Assembly: GCA_965112735.1 (NCBI GenBank)
Contig: OZ218950.1
Span: forward strand, 806,001-870,000
Direction of reading: 5' to 3'
From: Phaeosaccion multiseriatum
Taxonomy: Eukaryota; Ochrophyta, other classes
DNA length: 64,000 nt
Positions 10,761 to 26,199 of the stretch are shown piece by piece. How positions within the stretch are numbered: position 1 is the stretch's first letter; each line of letters opens with the position of its first letter. Under the pieces are notes generated by a model. That model did not search any database and was not told where the DNA came from. It saw only the letters and a program-made list of their open reading frames with translations. The position numbers and the translations under genes were made by a program.

Positions 10761-11204
10761 CTAAACTGAGACGGAAACTGAATCGCATTATCCAGGGCCC
10801 CGCCTCCCCCAGGTGAGCGTTTTCAAGGGTCCCCTACCTTCTGGCGACTGTTTCTTCGGCCGATGATGCCCTTTTTTGGCCCACTGCCCTTACTAAGATC
10901 CTATTTTGGGTGAGAAACCCCCCGGGGGACGATGTGCCCTCGCCAAGCGGGAGGGAGGTAGGTTAGCAGAGGAGAGAGAACACCCAGCACTTCCCCCTCA
11001 AAGGCAAGAGGCGTAAGTGGAATCTTGTGTGTACTCTGTGGCCGAGATTAGGGGATTTTCTCCTCTGTAAAGGTCCTCGATCTGGGTTAAACAACCAGAC
11101 GAAGAGCAGCAGCAACGGGAGCAGAGAAGGAGAAGGAAGAACAGATCTTTGGCTCCTTGTCATATGAAGAGAAGGAACTCGTTTCGGCGAGAAGACTTTA
11201 ACCA
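10759..11204. other. Intergenic region upstream of CNOT11
   Basis: No gene recognised. Presumably 5' UTR and promoter of CNOT11. An in-frame stop (11199-11201) lies just before the chosen start. Confidence 0.5.
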
Positions 11205-14175
<2,971 letters not shown>

Positions 14176-15228
14176 CAGCAACAGCAGTTGATGATACAGT
14201 AGCAGGAAGGAGGAGGAGGAAGCAAAGCGAAGCGAGGCAAGGCGAGGAGGAAGAGGAATAGCGCGGCGATCAAAGCAGACTACGATAGAAGGACTAGGAG
14301 TTATGATAGCGGCGGGAGGGGGCCACCGGCGTTGCTTGCTTTCATTTTTTAACTTAATGCGTAAATTTGGGGTTACGTAAATTGCCGTGCTCTTCAAGGA
14401 AATGCAACGCAGGCAGGTTGTGTGCGGTGGCGTGAAAGCCCCCACTGTCCATTGACTGCCGCGCCGAGCCTGAGGTTGTTCGGTTCCGCCCCGCTCCTCC
14501 TGCCAAGAACCGCCCTGGACGAAGCGGCCGGTGTGAAGGTGTCTGTCTGGTGCCGTCCTCCTCGTCTTGGGGGAAGGCGGGCTGTGAGCGCATCAGTCAA
14601 TAGCCTTCAATAGCCTTCCCCCTCCTCCTCCGTTCTATCCTTCATTCAATCTGTCGGTCTCCACAGACTAATGGGAACTGAAACAAATCCTTCTCCCTTT
14701 GCGTGCCTCCTGCACGCCTGCCTCTGAGCTGTATGTAGAGGTGCCCAGATGTGAAGGGTGTGCAAGACAAAAGGCCCTTCACATCAATAGGAAACGATCG
14801 ACTCATTTTTTCATTTTTTCATACTTTTATGTACTGAATGTGGTATTATCCGATAAAAATGCCTTTGGGATGAAAAGAGGAAGAAGTGTGGCCCCTTCCT
14901 TTACCCCAAAGCCTTGAGCTGGATGTAATACACAAAAAATGATGATCTCCTCACCAACCAACTTGTCTATTTTCCCCACCACCAACTTGCCTATACTGCG
15001 CCTTCGTTCTTCCGTACCACGATGGCGTCTCCGCTTCCACCCACCTCCCCTCCGGCGTCCTTCCCTCCATGCCGCAGGAACCACCTCCTCCTCTCCTCCT
15101 TGGATGAATGAGTGCCCGTGAGAGACCACCGCAATGCTCTCTCTCTTCTCTTACACCCTCTGCCCCGCTGCCGCCGCTGCTGTCGCATTCACTGACTGCT
15201 GAGCGGCAGCAGCAGCCGCTGCCACTGA
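14176..15228. other. Intergenic between convergent CNOT11 and HSF genes
   Basis: Begins with the dispersed motif CAGCAGTTGATGATACAG (14182-14199) seven bases after the CNOT11 stop, then GA-rich DNA. A GC-rich island at 14390-14600 shows no coding signature or recognisable RNA gene. The rest is 3' UTR-like. Confidence 0.55.
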
Positions 15229-18200
15229 CTACTGCTGCCCTCCTTGCGCCCCTGCTTGCTGCCGTGCTTCTCCTCCTTCTCCTTGTGGCTGCGAGACCGA
15301 CGGGTGAGACAAGTGCGAAAAGCGATGCTCCTTCCCTACCAACAGCGTGTTGGCCATAGCTGCTCGAGTCTTGGGATTGTCCATATCCACGTGACTTCCG
15401 TCGATCTCCTCCTGCTGTTGCTGCTCCAACTGCAGCTGCTCTTGCTCCACCGCCATGGCATTGACCACCAAAAAGAACGACGCTTTCTGATGGAGGAGGG
15501 CGACGGCGTCGTCCCCACCCCCACCCCTCCCTCCGCTCCCTCCGCGCTCGTCCCGAACAGGCTCTTGCACGTAGACACTCCTGTCCGCACCCTCCGGCCC
15601 AGGACCACCAGAGGTTCTGCCACTGCTTGGTAACCCTCTCTCTACCCCCCCTCCCCTCCCTTCTTCATGGTCCTCTGGAGCCGGTAAGTCAAAGTCTGTG
15701 GGGTTGGGAGGCTCCAGATTTGGCTCCGCTCCTGCTCTCCTGGTGCCGTCGTCAAAATATTCGTCAAGGTCTTCCACCGCCTTCGGAGCAGAGAGGAAAG
15801 GTGAGTAGAGAGCACAAGACGGAGGAGAGACGGGAGACGTCAGAGACAGCACCAACCACCACACACCCACACCAAGACATCACTCACACACTCCTCTCAC
15901 TCACTCACACACTCACTCACTCACCCACCCTCCCACTCACTCACTCACTCACGCACGTATGCACCCACTCCCTCACTCACCTGGTCCAGTGAGTAGTTTG
16001 ACATCCAGCTCTGTACACTGCACAGGCTGGAGTGGCGTTGCGCCAGCATCTGTGACCACTCGCTGTTGGGGTCGAAGGAGCCCAAGCTCCCCGACAGGCC
16101 ACTAGACCCGCGGCTAGAGCTTGGCCGTCCAGGCGTGGCGGTACCACCAGCTGCTGGCACGGCTCCTGCTGCCCTTCCATCCCCCCCTCCCCCCGACCCA
16201 AGCGGTAGCCCTCCTTGAGCACAAGCAGCTTCAAATTCTTCGCTGCCGACGCGAACCGTCAGCTGCTGGACCGCCTGTTGGAGGCCTGGTCGCAGCGTGC
16301 CATCGTAACCAGGGCCCAGCGCCTGCCTCTTCTTGTCTCCTCCTCCTACCCCGCCTATGCTTCTCCCCATGGGTGACCCCTCTCCACTGTTGTCCTCCTG
16401 CCCGAATGCTCTCTCTCTCTTCTGCCCTCGAATGAAGCTGCCCCCCGGCCCCCAACCCATGCCTCCTCCTCCTGCAGCAGCAGCCATTTGCGACGCACGT
16501 ATATCCTCGTCTCCCTCGCCGTCGAAGCCAAAGGCAGCATGAGTGAGAATGTTGCATATCGAGCTTCTGCGCTTTGTTGTGATTTGCTCCGTCAACGAAT
16601 CAACCTCCTCATCATTAATCTTTTGCGCAAGCTCCGCGGCACCGGGGTTGCTAAGGCCCGCCGAGAGCTCCAGTCCCGCTTCTTGGTCTTTGAGTGAGTG
16701 AGAGAGACCCTCAATAAGCTTGGTAAAGGGGTAGAGTTGTTTGTGGCCCTCCACCCAGGATTGGTCTCCGCTGTACAGCAGTTCAGAGTCCAGCGTATCC
16801 AGGAGCTCTGTAATGGTGCTTCGCCTCCTCGCCGGCTCTTCTCCTTCTGCGGCTCCTGCTGAGGTACGGTCCTGCGCGCGGAAGCTTGGCACCCGGGATT
16901 CGGGCGGCTGGTGCTCGCTAACAGCCGTGAGGGTGTCCTGGCGCAGCAGTGGAAAGGCGTTCGGCCCTTGTCCTGTTGGCTGCTGCTCTTGTTGCTGTTG
17001 CTGCTGCTGCTGCTGCTGCTGCTGGCCCACGCCATAGCTGTCGCTGTTTCCACTCTGGCCACCGTTCACCGCCATTCCCCCACCAACCCCGTAAGAGTTG
17101 AACTGCGGGAGGGAGGCCTCGATCCCGAAACTTGCTCCATCCTCCCCTCCCCCTCCCCCTCCTCCTCCCCCCCCCCCTACTCCTGGAGACGCCTCTCCTC
17201 CTCCTCCAGCTTCACCGCTGCCCCCCCCTCCCCGACCCGGAACTACTGCGGGTCTACCTGGAAAGAACCGGGCGATCTTGCTCTGGCGAGAAGGCTTCTT
17301 GGTGTCAACTGAAGGCTTCTTGGTGTCAACTGGGGGAGGTGGGAACGCTCCGTCCTGCTGCTGCTGCTGCTGCTGCTGCTGCACCCCCAACTGTTGCTGA
17401 GGCGGCGGCGGGTGGTGGTAGTTGGGCATTCGGTTTCCCTGCTGCTGCTGTTGCTGTTGCGCTGGTCCTGGGCCAGGGAACGCACCCTGGGGGTTGTAAA
17501 TGCCACGGACTGGGCTACCGCCGGACATGGAGTCTGCAGGGCCTGGACTACCACCGCTGGACATGGAGCCTACCAGACCTGGGCTCCCACCGCTGGACGG
17601 GGGGACTACCCCTCTTGCAGAGGCACTGTTGCTCAAGTTCATGCCCCCCCCCGCCGCTCCCATCATGCCTTGCCCCATCCTCCCCCCCATATTGACAAAA
17701 TTCATCGAAGAGCTACTCCCTCCAATGACGTGCGGCTGACCCTGCCCCTGCTGCTGCCCCTGCTGCTGCTGCTGCCCCTGCTGCTGGCCCTGCTGCTGCA
17801 AGCTAGCCAACTGCTGCTGCTGTAGCGCCAACTGCTGCACCAACTGCTGCTGCTGCTGCTGCTGGCCGTACATAGCTGTTGTGGTCGGCGCCCCTGATGC
17901 TTTTGGCCCTCCTCCTCCATACTGCTGTATATGCTCACTACCCCGCCCCCCGCCCCCGTTGTACATGGTGCTTGCCTCATAGTGTGGCCTGGCGCCTCTC
18001 CCCACTTGCAGCTCTGGCAGTTCCGGTTCACTGTCTGTGCTTTCGTCGTCACCCCTCACGCTGGTGCCCCTGCCGTATACTTTGAATGTGTAATCCTCTG
18101 GTATGTCCGGGCACACACCCCGCCGCACGTCCTTCAGTTTTTTGCGCTCCCCTCTTTGGAAAAAGGCGTGCATGTAGCACCCAGCCTCGCGCCCTTTCAC

Positions 18201-18982
18201 TACTTTTCGAAAGCCGTACCTGCCGAAGGAGACGAGAGCCGAACACGAGCAGAGCAAGAGAATGGGATGAAGGAAGCGAGCGCCTTTTTTAGCTTCCTGC
18301 TTGAATGGATCATAAGTTTTTGGTCTTCACTCCCCCCCCTCCCTCCACTGCCATGCCCTGTAGTCCCGTTTCCGAATCTCCTTCCCCTCTCATGGGTGTC
18401 CACAGCTTCCTCCAGCGCCCCTCCCCCCGCCACCCCGCAAATGGTAGGCACAGCACAGCACAGCCAAGAGCAAGGGCGCCATCTGTATGATTGGTTTGGT
18501 GCCCACAACTTACAGATTGAGCTGGCGCTGGAAAGAGCTGTATTTCCGGTGCTTGAAGTACTTCTCCAGGAGCTCGTCACAAAAGCGTTTGTGGTTGCGA
18601 ATCCCAAAGCTCCGTCCGCTGCTAACCCACATAATAATATCAGGACTTTCATTCTGCAGCAGTGAGACGTGGCGGCGGACGCAGGGAGCGGGAGAGGTTG
18701 TTAATCCGACTTGCTTAGTGAGCCATAAATAGCACTGCTACCACGTGGCGCTCTCTCCACGCCTCCTGCGCCACCTTCTTCATACGAAAACAGCCCTCCC
18801 TCCCCCCCCCCCGCAAACCTTGCGGTGTCTGTCTTCACACAGGGTCTTAAAAGGCCTCAAACTGTGATTGTTTGTCAAACCCCCTCCCAGCCCACCTCCC
18901 ACCGTGTGCTTACCTCGAGTATACTGTACAATATATACGGGAAGCTGGTTTGACCCGCGGCTGATGCCGACAGCCCGGTCAT
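15229..18982 (-). CDS. Heat shock factor-type transcription factor
   Basis: Nuclear DNA-binding regulator of the HSF family. Minus-strand exons, all in phase: 18914-18982, 18514-18653, 15981-18219, 15229-15780; 999 residues. The DNA-binding domain is split over the first three exons: FPYILYSILE (residues ~14-23), NESPDIIMWVSSGRSFGI, FCDELLEKYFKHRKYSSFQ with RQLNLYGFRKV, then AGCYMHAFFQRG, the wing/last strand. Exon 1 codes only 23 residues starting at ATG 18982-18980. No clear HR-A/B leucine-repeat coiled coil is visible. Most of the rest is disordered: Gln-rich runs (around 16980-17030, 17350-17460 and 17740-17860), Gly/Ser/Pro-rich tracts, and a more conserved-looking acidic block (ITELLDTLDSELLY, CNILTHAAFGFDGEGDED). 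This resembles the many HSFs of diatoms and other stramenopiles. The start codons of this gene and the TPR gene are divergent, 375 bp apart. Confidence 0.93.
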
Positions 18983-19357
18983 CCTAAGCCCTCACCCTCT
19001 CTTTTCCGCCTTCTCTTCGTTCTAAGAATGAAAGAAAAAAAAACTCAATTCGCCATTACAAACGCCCAAAAGTTCTTGCGCGGGCTCGTTAAGCGTGGAA
19101 GAGGGGTCCTCGAGGCCGCGACAGAGAATAGTATATGTCTTTCTTCAATGTGGCGTCGCTGTATTTCGTCGGCGGCGGGGGGCCCGATCTCTCTTTCGCG
19201 GTCATGGGCCCCCCGGGTGTCAATAAGTCAAGGGGGTCCCAAGTCAATTACGGTACAACAGCAAAAACAACAGCAAAATGAAAGGGGTTTGGAAAATGAG
19301 TAGAGGGGGGGGGGGACAACGGGTGTAGTGTAGCAGCAGCCGAGTAGCTTATTTAGG
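18983..19357. promoter_or_regulatory. Divergent intergenic region, HSF / TPR genes
   Basis: Shared upstream region of two divergently transcribed genes. A 91-codon ORF (19028-19303) in it shows no family likeness. No heat-shock element cluster (alternating GAA/TTC) is evident by eye. Confidence 0.5.
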
Positions 19358-21912
19358 ATGGCGTGTGGGCTGAGTCCTGAGATTTGGCAACAGGTGGTTG
19401 AGCAGCATAAGGCTGATGAGCGGAGGCAAGCACAAGAGACACAAAGGGCGCTCGACAAAGTGGTAAGTGCGGAGAGGGAGAGAGAGAGAGAGAGAGACAG
19501 AGACAGACAGAGAGAGAGAGCATTGTCACCCTGCTTCCGTTGACTCGACTTTCGTGCGTGCCTTGTCCATACTCCCGCACGGTGCAGGACAAGTTGAGAC
19601 AGGAGAATCCGGTAACTGCAACCGATACGCTTGTGACCAGCTTCACAGATCCTGCAGACCAAGAGGCAGGAGGGAGGGGCGAGGAGGGAGGGGGGTGGCC
19701 ACGATCCCGCCTACGATTGGACCAAGCACTACAAGAGATGGGATCAGTACGAAGACCCAGAGGTGAGCAGCGTCCTTTTCACGAGGGCGGACGGGAGGCA
19801 ACGTGTGCCTTCCTGCTTCACTGTCTCTCCCTGCTTTGGTCTTTTCGTACTTCGCGAGGCTCACTCTGACTGACATTCACCGCGACCAAGTGAAGTAGGA
19901 GGGAAGGGGGGTAAGGCTATAGGTGTGTGGGCTGGCAGGAGGAGAGGGGTGGTGGAGGGGGGCAAGTGACGGGGACGGGACTGACGCGACGCCTTTACAT
20001 GGCCTCGGCGTCCGACCCCGTAGGCGCAGCCGATATACGCTGTATACCCCGTTCGTTCTATTGCCAGTCATTGACCGCGCCAAAACAACGACACCACACG
20101 CCCACACCACACCCCACGCCACCCCACACCACACCCACACCACGCCCACACCACGCCACACCACACCATACCGTGTACCCACACTACACACCTAGGAGCT
20201 CGTGGAGAGAGCAGAGAAGGAGAAGACCAAGCTGGAAAACATGAAGCGCGGGGGCACGGGAGGAGCGAGGACGACGTGCTCTCACGACCACAGCGCCGAG
20301 AGAAGGATTGTGGATCTGGGCACAGAGGGACAGCTCAAGGCGTGCAGGGACTTTCGGAGGAGGGGCAATGCCTTCTATGAGGAGGGGCAGTACCAGCGTG
20401 CGGCCCTGCAGTATCGCAAGGTGGGTGGATTGGGTGGGGTGGGTGGGTAAGGAGCAGAGGGCAGAGGCAGAGGAGCAAATCGGAAGGGCCGTCCATTCTC
20501 TCTCTCTCCATCTCTCTCCACACCTCTCAATCTCTCTCATTTTCTCTGTCTCTGCAACGTACTTCCGTATATGTGTGTATGCCTGAAGGTGATTGTGTAC
20601 TTCGACTACTGCTTCCCTGAGACGGATGAGGAACGAGATGAGATGGGTGAGCTCCGTCTGACGAGCCTTGTCAACAGCGCCGCGTGTTTCCTGAAGCTTC
20701 ACAACCTCGCTGAGGCCCTTGAGCACTGCGACCAAGCGCTGCAGGTGAGGAGGGAGGGAGGGAGCGAGGGAGGGAGGGAGGGAGGGAGGGAGGGAGGGAG
20801 GGAGGGAGGGAGTCAGACACAGGGAGAGAGACCCTAAGATATGACTTTGTCACCACAGAGTCCTATACAAAGCTCACGTCCGCGTATGTACCCAAGTAAC
20901 CTAAACATCCTGCCGCTCCTGTATCACCAACGGCTGCTGGTGCTGCTGCTGCTGCTGTATCACCAACTGCTACAGGAGGATCCTGCCTGCGTGAAGGCGC
21001 TCTTCCGCCGTGCGCAGGTGTATCGGCACAGAGACCTCTTTGCTGAGGCCAAGGCGGACCTTCAGGCAGCAGCCAGGCACGCACCCCCTGGGGATGCGGC
21101 ACACCTGACCATCAGGAGGGAGCACACCATCCTCTGCAACAAGGTGGAGGCGTATCGCAGCAAGAGCTCCAGCATGAGCAAGACCATCTTCGGCTTCAGG
21201 CGCGTAGGAAGGACGGGATGGATGGAGGGAGGGAGGGAGGGAGGGAGGAAGGAAGGAAGGAAGGAAGGAGGCAAGCAAGCAACCAAAGCAACCAAGCAAC
21301 CAAGGACGCAAGGAAAGGCGGGGTGGAGCAGGCGTGTCTTTCGCTCTGGTCTTCCCTCCATCCCTGTCTCCTTCGTCACTCTTTTTCTCCTCTTTCTCTC
21401 TGTTGCCTCTCGCTGCCGGGGCCGGCTAACCGAGTTCCCCTCCTTGCTAGCTCGGCTCATCTCAAAAGGAGGGGATCTGCCCCTCCATACACACACTGAT
21501 CCATCGTTTCCCTTGTGTCTGTCCGGGGAACTCCCTCCCTTCTTCATTCCCGCGTTCCCTCCTTCCCTCCCTCCTTCCTCCTTCGAGTAGGGAAAATGCG
21601 TCCGGAGGCGATGATGGCGGCGGTGAGGGTGATGAGGAGGAGGCGAGGCGCTTGCGCACAGAAAAGGCGCGTCAAGGAGCAGCAGCAGCCACCGGGGGCT
21701 ATGCCATAGCGAGCACCATCGGTCCTGCTAGCGCCACCCTTGCACCCGACCCGTGTGCCGCAGCCGCCTCGGCCTCCTCCTCCTCCCCCCCCCCCCCCGA
21801 GCGGTCTCTGGCCTCTACGCTGTCGCTCTTCAAGGCCTCAGGGGAGGATGATTTGTACCGTCCCGTCACTGTGTCTCAGGAGAGTATGCAAGCTCTGCTC
21901 TCGCTTTGCTGA
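19358..21912 (+). CDS. TPR-repeat protein (co-chaperone-like)
   Basis: Likely a protein-interaction scaffold; the TPR block resembles those of Hsp90 co-chaperones, but no partner can be named. Proposed exons: 19358-19462, 19588-19611, 19658-19762, 20196-20420, 20589-20744, 20976-21199, 21591-21912; 386 residues. Charged N-terminal helix, then YDWTKHYKRWDQYEDPEE, a KxWDxY-type segment found before TPRs in assembly factors, followed by ACRDFRRRGNAFYEEGQYQR, SLVNSAACFLKLHNLAEALE and VKALFRRAQVYRHRDLFAEA, three TPR motifs. The C-terminus is a low-complexity acidic and Ala/Ser region. Two points are unusual: the frame between exons 2 and 3 works only with a 46-base intron (19612-19657) or a frameshift in the G-rich run; and the last intron fits phase only with a GC donor at 21200. 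A (GGGA)n tract fills the intron at 20745-20830. Confidence 0.78.
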
Positions 21913-23116
21913 GGGGAGGGAGAGAGAGCAAAGAGAGGTGGAGAGGAGGCATTTCAGCGTTTCAGCATCCGCATCAGCAGGACGATATCAGTATCAGCAG
22001 GAGTTGATGATACAGCAGCATCAGCAACAGCAGTACCCGAACACTGTCCGGGCCTGCTTGGGAGGCCGAAGAGAGCTTGTTACCCCTTCACCCTCTGCCC
22101 TTGGCCTCTCACCTCTTACCTCTCACCAACCTCCATCTCCGTCTCCGTCTCCGCGCCAACGGGAGCCATTTGCTGCCATTTGCTACCACTTTCTGTCGGG
22201 CCTTCCTTATGGGTCACATTGGGCCTGCGCTCTCTCGCGCTGCTCCTCCACAGGTGCATTTTCACGAATTGAGCTGAACGAGGGGAAAGGGGGGATGGTA
22301 GAGACGTTGGATCATTGGAGCGTGGTTTGATCGTGCGCACGCTCGTACGCGCTCACGTACTAGCACTCTGCTGCTGCATTGCCGCATTGGGAAGGAGACA
22401 AGAGAAGAAGATGCATCTCGGTGGAGGCAAGAGAGTGCCTGACACCTGATACCAGACAGCGAGCAAGCAAGCAAGCAACAACAAACCAAGCAAGCCAGGC
22501 AAGCAACAGCAAGCAACCAGGCAAGCAACACCAGGAAGCCTGCCCTCGATCGCCCTTCCTTCGCGTGACTGACTGCGGGGGCGGGGCGTGGTGGGGTGGG
22601 GTATGGGGTAGGCTTTCGCGCTGTTGTCCATCTGTCTGTATGACTGTGAATGACTATGCAGTAAGTCAGTGACTTGGCAGTACCCTCCAAGGCCCTCCCT
22701 TACCTCTGGACAGAGGTACGCCAGTGGTCAAGGGGAGAAGGGGCGCACGTAAGACTACGTAGCACCAGTCCTGTCGGTTACATCCAGGGGGATGCACACA
22801 CACATGTAGTCGGGGGTTTTATATGGAGTGACTTGTGCCACCCTCTGTGCCCTTCCGCCCCATGATTTGATTTACTGTCGTAGAAAAATAAATTGAGTTA
22901 TGGGTGTGTGTGCTTTGATTTCAAAGTCGTATGATGCCTCGGCGGCTTTCCGCTAGCACCTGCTGCAGTCCTTCTGCTGTACTTGAGAACGTTCGCAGCA
23001 GCCCTTCTGTTCTTGAGAACGCTCGCAGAGCCTTTCAGTTCTTTGTCAGCTGACTGGCCTGGTGCCGTCTACTCTTCGCCATTCTTCTGCTCTTACTCAA
23101 CAAGGGAAGCGTAAGC
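21913..23116. other. Intergenic, convergent ends of TPR and ankyrin-like genes
   Basis: No gene found. Holds a copy of the GGAGTTGATGATACAGCAGC motif (about 21999-22018), an AAGCAAGCAAC repeat (22460-22530) and an AATAAATTG signal-like stretch near 22888. GTGGTGATGGTGGTGG at the right edge encodes the Thr-rich tail of the next gene. Confidence 0.55.
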
Positions 23117-23331
23117 TTAGGCTGTGAAAGTGATGGAGGTGGTGGTGATGGTGGTGGTGGGGGTGAGAATAATTGGGCAGTCGCAGGGGTGCCCATTCTC
23201 ATGCACCCACTTGGTGAGAGCGGAGAAGTCTTCTTCGTCCATTCGCCACTGCCCGCCTGGCTCGCTCAGCCGATAGTTCTTCAGCACCACAGGACACGAC
23301 CTGATTGTAGTAGTAGCAGGAGGACGAGTGT

Positions 23332-23372
<41 letters not shown>

Positions 23373-25239
23373 AGAGTAGGAGGAGCAGGAGGCCCTCCCT
23401 CCCTCCCTCCCTCCCCCACTCACCACTGGTCCCATGCACAGTTGACCTCTTCCGAACGGAGCCACTGAAGCTTCTCCAGCGGCTGCTTCCCCACCTCCAC
23501 AGCGAACTGACACACCGACCCGTTCCAGTCACACATGGCCCTAGCGTTCTTGTGGAGCCACTGAAGCACCTCCAAGCTGCTCCATTGGGCGGCGAAGTGC
23601 GACCCGCTTCTCCACGGGGTTCCCTCGGCGGCTTGGCTGAAGTTTGCCTGAACGGAGGGGTGGGAAACGAGGTACTCCAGTATCGGGATGTGGTTGCCCT
23701 TGACGGCATTCTTCCACACCCAGATATCAAACGGAGCTCCAGCCTCCCCCAAGAGCCATTTGAGCATTTCAAGATTGCCCCTTCCAGCGGCCGTCTTGCA
23801 GACCTCCGTGGTGAGACAATTGGCGGCGTTCCAGGCCTTGTCTGCGAGCATCTTAGGGTCGGTTCGGGCCCACTTGATGATTCGCAGGCCATATTTGTCG
23901 TTGGCAGCTGCGTGGAGACACACCTGCCCTCGTTGCCAGGTAGAGAAGTAGATGGATGCATCTTGGTGAGCCACAACTAAATGTCGGTAAATGAAGATCA
24001 TGATATCGAGAAGTCCTGGCATGTGCAGACCCGAGACGCAGCCAGGGCCAAACACAAAAGCGAGGGGAGAAACCCCTTGCGAAACACGACTGAGGACTGA
24101 CGACTGAGAGGACTGACCTGATCGCTCTGATACGGGCATCCCATGTGGTAAAGCGCTTTACACACCTGTGTTGTGGGCATCATGTCATAAGCGGTGGGTG
24201 AGGGTCAGTAGTGCCATGTCGAGGGCGGTTGGATACTCATACTCAGTGTTTCGGGCGGGCGATTACAGGGCTTCAACAAGGAAGGTGGGAGCGAGGATGG
24301 GCTCTCTGTGCGACAGCCGGAGGAGGGTGGTGTGCTACCGTTCGGTGGCACGGGGGTGGTTGGGAGCTCGGCAAGGACGAAAGTATGGGCTGGAAGGTAC
24401 GGGGAGGACAACACACAGATCTAATGAAAGATAAGATCGATCGACCAGGCAGATCAGCATTGGAGTAAGTTGCAAGCTACATGCCTTCATCAACGCCCCC
24501 TTCCCCCCCGCACCTTCTCCCTTCACCGTGCTTCGGAAACATCACTCACCCTGAGTGATGATCCGTACTTGGCTGCCGTGCAAATGGTGCGCAGAGTGAG
24601 TTGGTAGCCCTGTGACCTCGCCCAATACAAGCGATCGATGCTCTCCACGATGCTTCGCTCTTGCGTGCTGGGGGGGTGGACGGCTATGTAGGAGTTCCTC
24701 CACTCTTTGCTCACCGCGCTGATGAAGATGTGCTGTCCTTCGCCTACATAATCGATTATGCAATCGTGCACCTCCGCTGCCCGATCGTAGGGCGAGAACG
24801 CGAGGTGTTGACGCCCTCCCCTCCTATTGCTGCTGTTACTGCTGCTGCTGCTGCTGCCGCCGATGCTGCCACCTCGGCCTCGTTTCGCACCCTCCATGTC
24901 ACCTCCATCTGTTGTTGCCGATACGAGTTTCAAGCGAAGCTCCACCACTTCCTTCTCTTGAGCTTGATAGGCCACATACTCCATCCTCTTCTTGTCCCCT
25001 CTCAGCTGCCTCTTCTCGTCCCGCAGCTGCCGTTTCTCGTCGTGCAGCCCCCGCAGATGAAAGAGGAGCTCTGCCCGCGCCTGGACATCACTCTCTTTCT
25101 TGACGAGCGACCCCAAATAACTTCCTTCGCCCTTCAGCGCCTTCTCAATCTCCGCCTCCTTTTCCTGTACCGACCTAAGTTGACTGTCCACTCCCTCTAT
25201 CTTAATGGATAACGCTCTCTCGTCCTCGCTCTCCTCCAT
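23117..25239 (-). CDS. Coiled-coil / F-box-like / ankyrin-like repeat protein
   Basis: Four minus-strand exons in phase: 24550-25239, 24118-24165, 23424-23923, 23117-23300; 473 residues. The N-terminus (MEESEDERALSIKIEG to about residue 115) is a long charged coiled coil. Then comes an F-box-like stretch, VHDCIIDYVGEGQHIFISAV with SKEWRNSY, followed by diverged ankyrin-type repeats whose units end in KWARTDPKM, LKWLLGEAGAPFD, LEYLVSHPSV, LQWLHKNARAMCDWN, LQWLRSEEVNCAWD and KWVHENGHPCD. Proteins of this build are abundant in brown algae, diatoms and giant viruses and may select ubiquitylation targets (inference). The last codons are a (T)n(I/T) tail from an ACC microsatellite. Intron 3 holds a (TAG)n tract (23336-23372). 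Confidence 0.8.
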
Positions 25240-26199
25240 CCTTCTCTCGCTCTTGCCTTGAGCGCTGAAGCTAACGCGTGTTCTGTGTCCCGAGAAAGAG
25301 CGACGGCTGGACCCAATCTACCACGAGAGCATTGCTTCTTCGTACGTCATTTTTTCTTTCTTCTTTGGGGTTGCGGCGTTACTATTGCGGCGAGAGTTAA
25401 AAGGGGGGGAGAGAAGGGAGGTGAGAATGGGGGGGGGGGGTTTATTTATTTAATTGACATAATAGGAATCCCCTCGCTGGATCCGATCTGGCTGGATCCG
25501 AGCCACATGTAGAATGGATTGCAGCAACACCCTCACGACAATCAGAAGAGGCCCACAAAGACAAGCTGTCGGGCGGGACTCATCAATCATCAGCCGTCGG
25601 GCGGGACTCATCAAGACACCAAGGCCTTGATCATGGTGCTGGGAGATCTGGGCAAGTAATTCCAGGCGGACTTCGAGGGGATCTTCTACTTCACTTCTCC
25701 CTGCTGAACACGCCAGCCGTTCGAAAGTATTGCATGACCCCTTTCCGCGCTTGGCCCTGCAGGTCGAGGTTCAGCTGCTGCTACTGCTCACTGCTCACCA
25801 ACTGCTGCTGTATCACCAACTGCTGCTGAAGGGACGCTGTGCCTGCTGGTGGATGGAGAGGAAGCCTCAGCCTTCGCGTGCCCTCCATCGTGTCATCAGT
25901 CGCAGGATGCGTTGGTTTGTGGAGGAAAAGAGGAGGTGATCTAGCACACTCCCCTGACCCCCTCTCTCGAGCAGGGGTCGACAAGGCCACTGCTGGACCT
26001 ACGTGACAAAGGGTAGCCTGACGAGGGCCAGGCCGTACGGACTCGGCCCCTGAAGAGACAAGAGAGCCGCTCACCCCCTCCTCCCAGGCTATGCTCCGCT
26101 TGACTCCTCCGCAGCAATGCAGTCTCCTGGCTGTTCAACATCCTCCTGGGGTGGGTTGTGGCTTCTGGCCAGTACTGCACGGCCTCGACAAGTGACAAG
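25240..26199. other. Intergenic with short repeats
   Basis: No gene supported. A poly-G/poly-A stretch (25400-25445), two copies of CGTCGGGCGGGACTCATCAA (about 25567-25607) and two adjacent copies of the CACCAACTGCTGCTG motif (25796-25828) are visible. Confidence 0.5.

Noticed and set aside
19028-19303. 91-aa ORF upstream of the TPR gene
   Set aside because: Could be a uORF or 5' exon, but no donor links it in phase to the TPR start and the sequence shows no domain.
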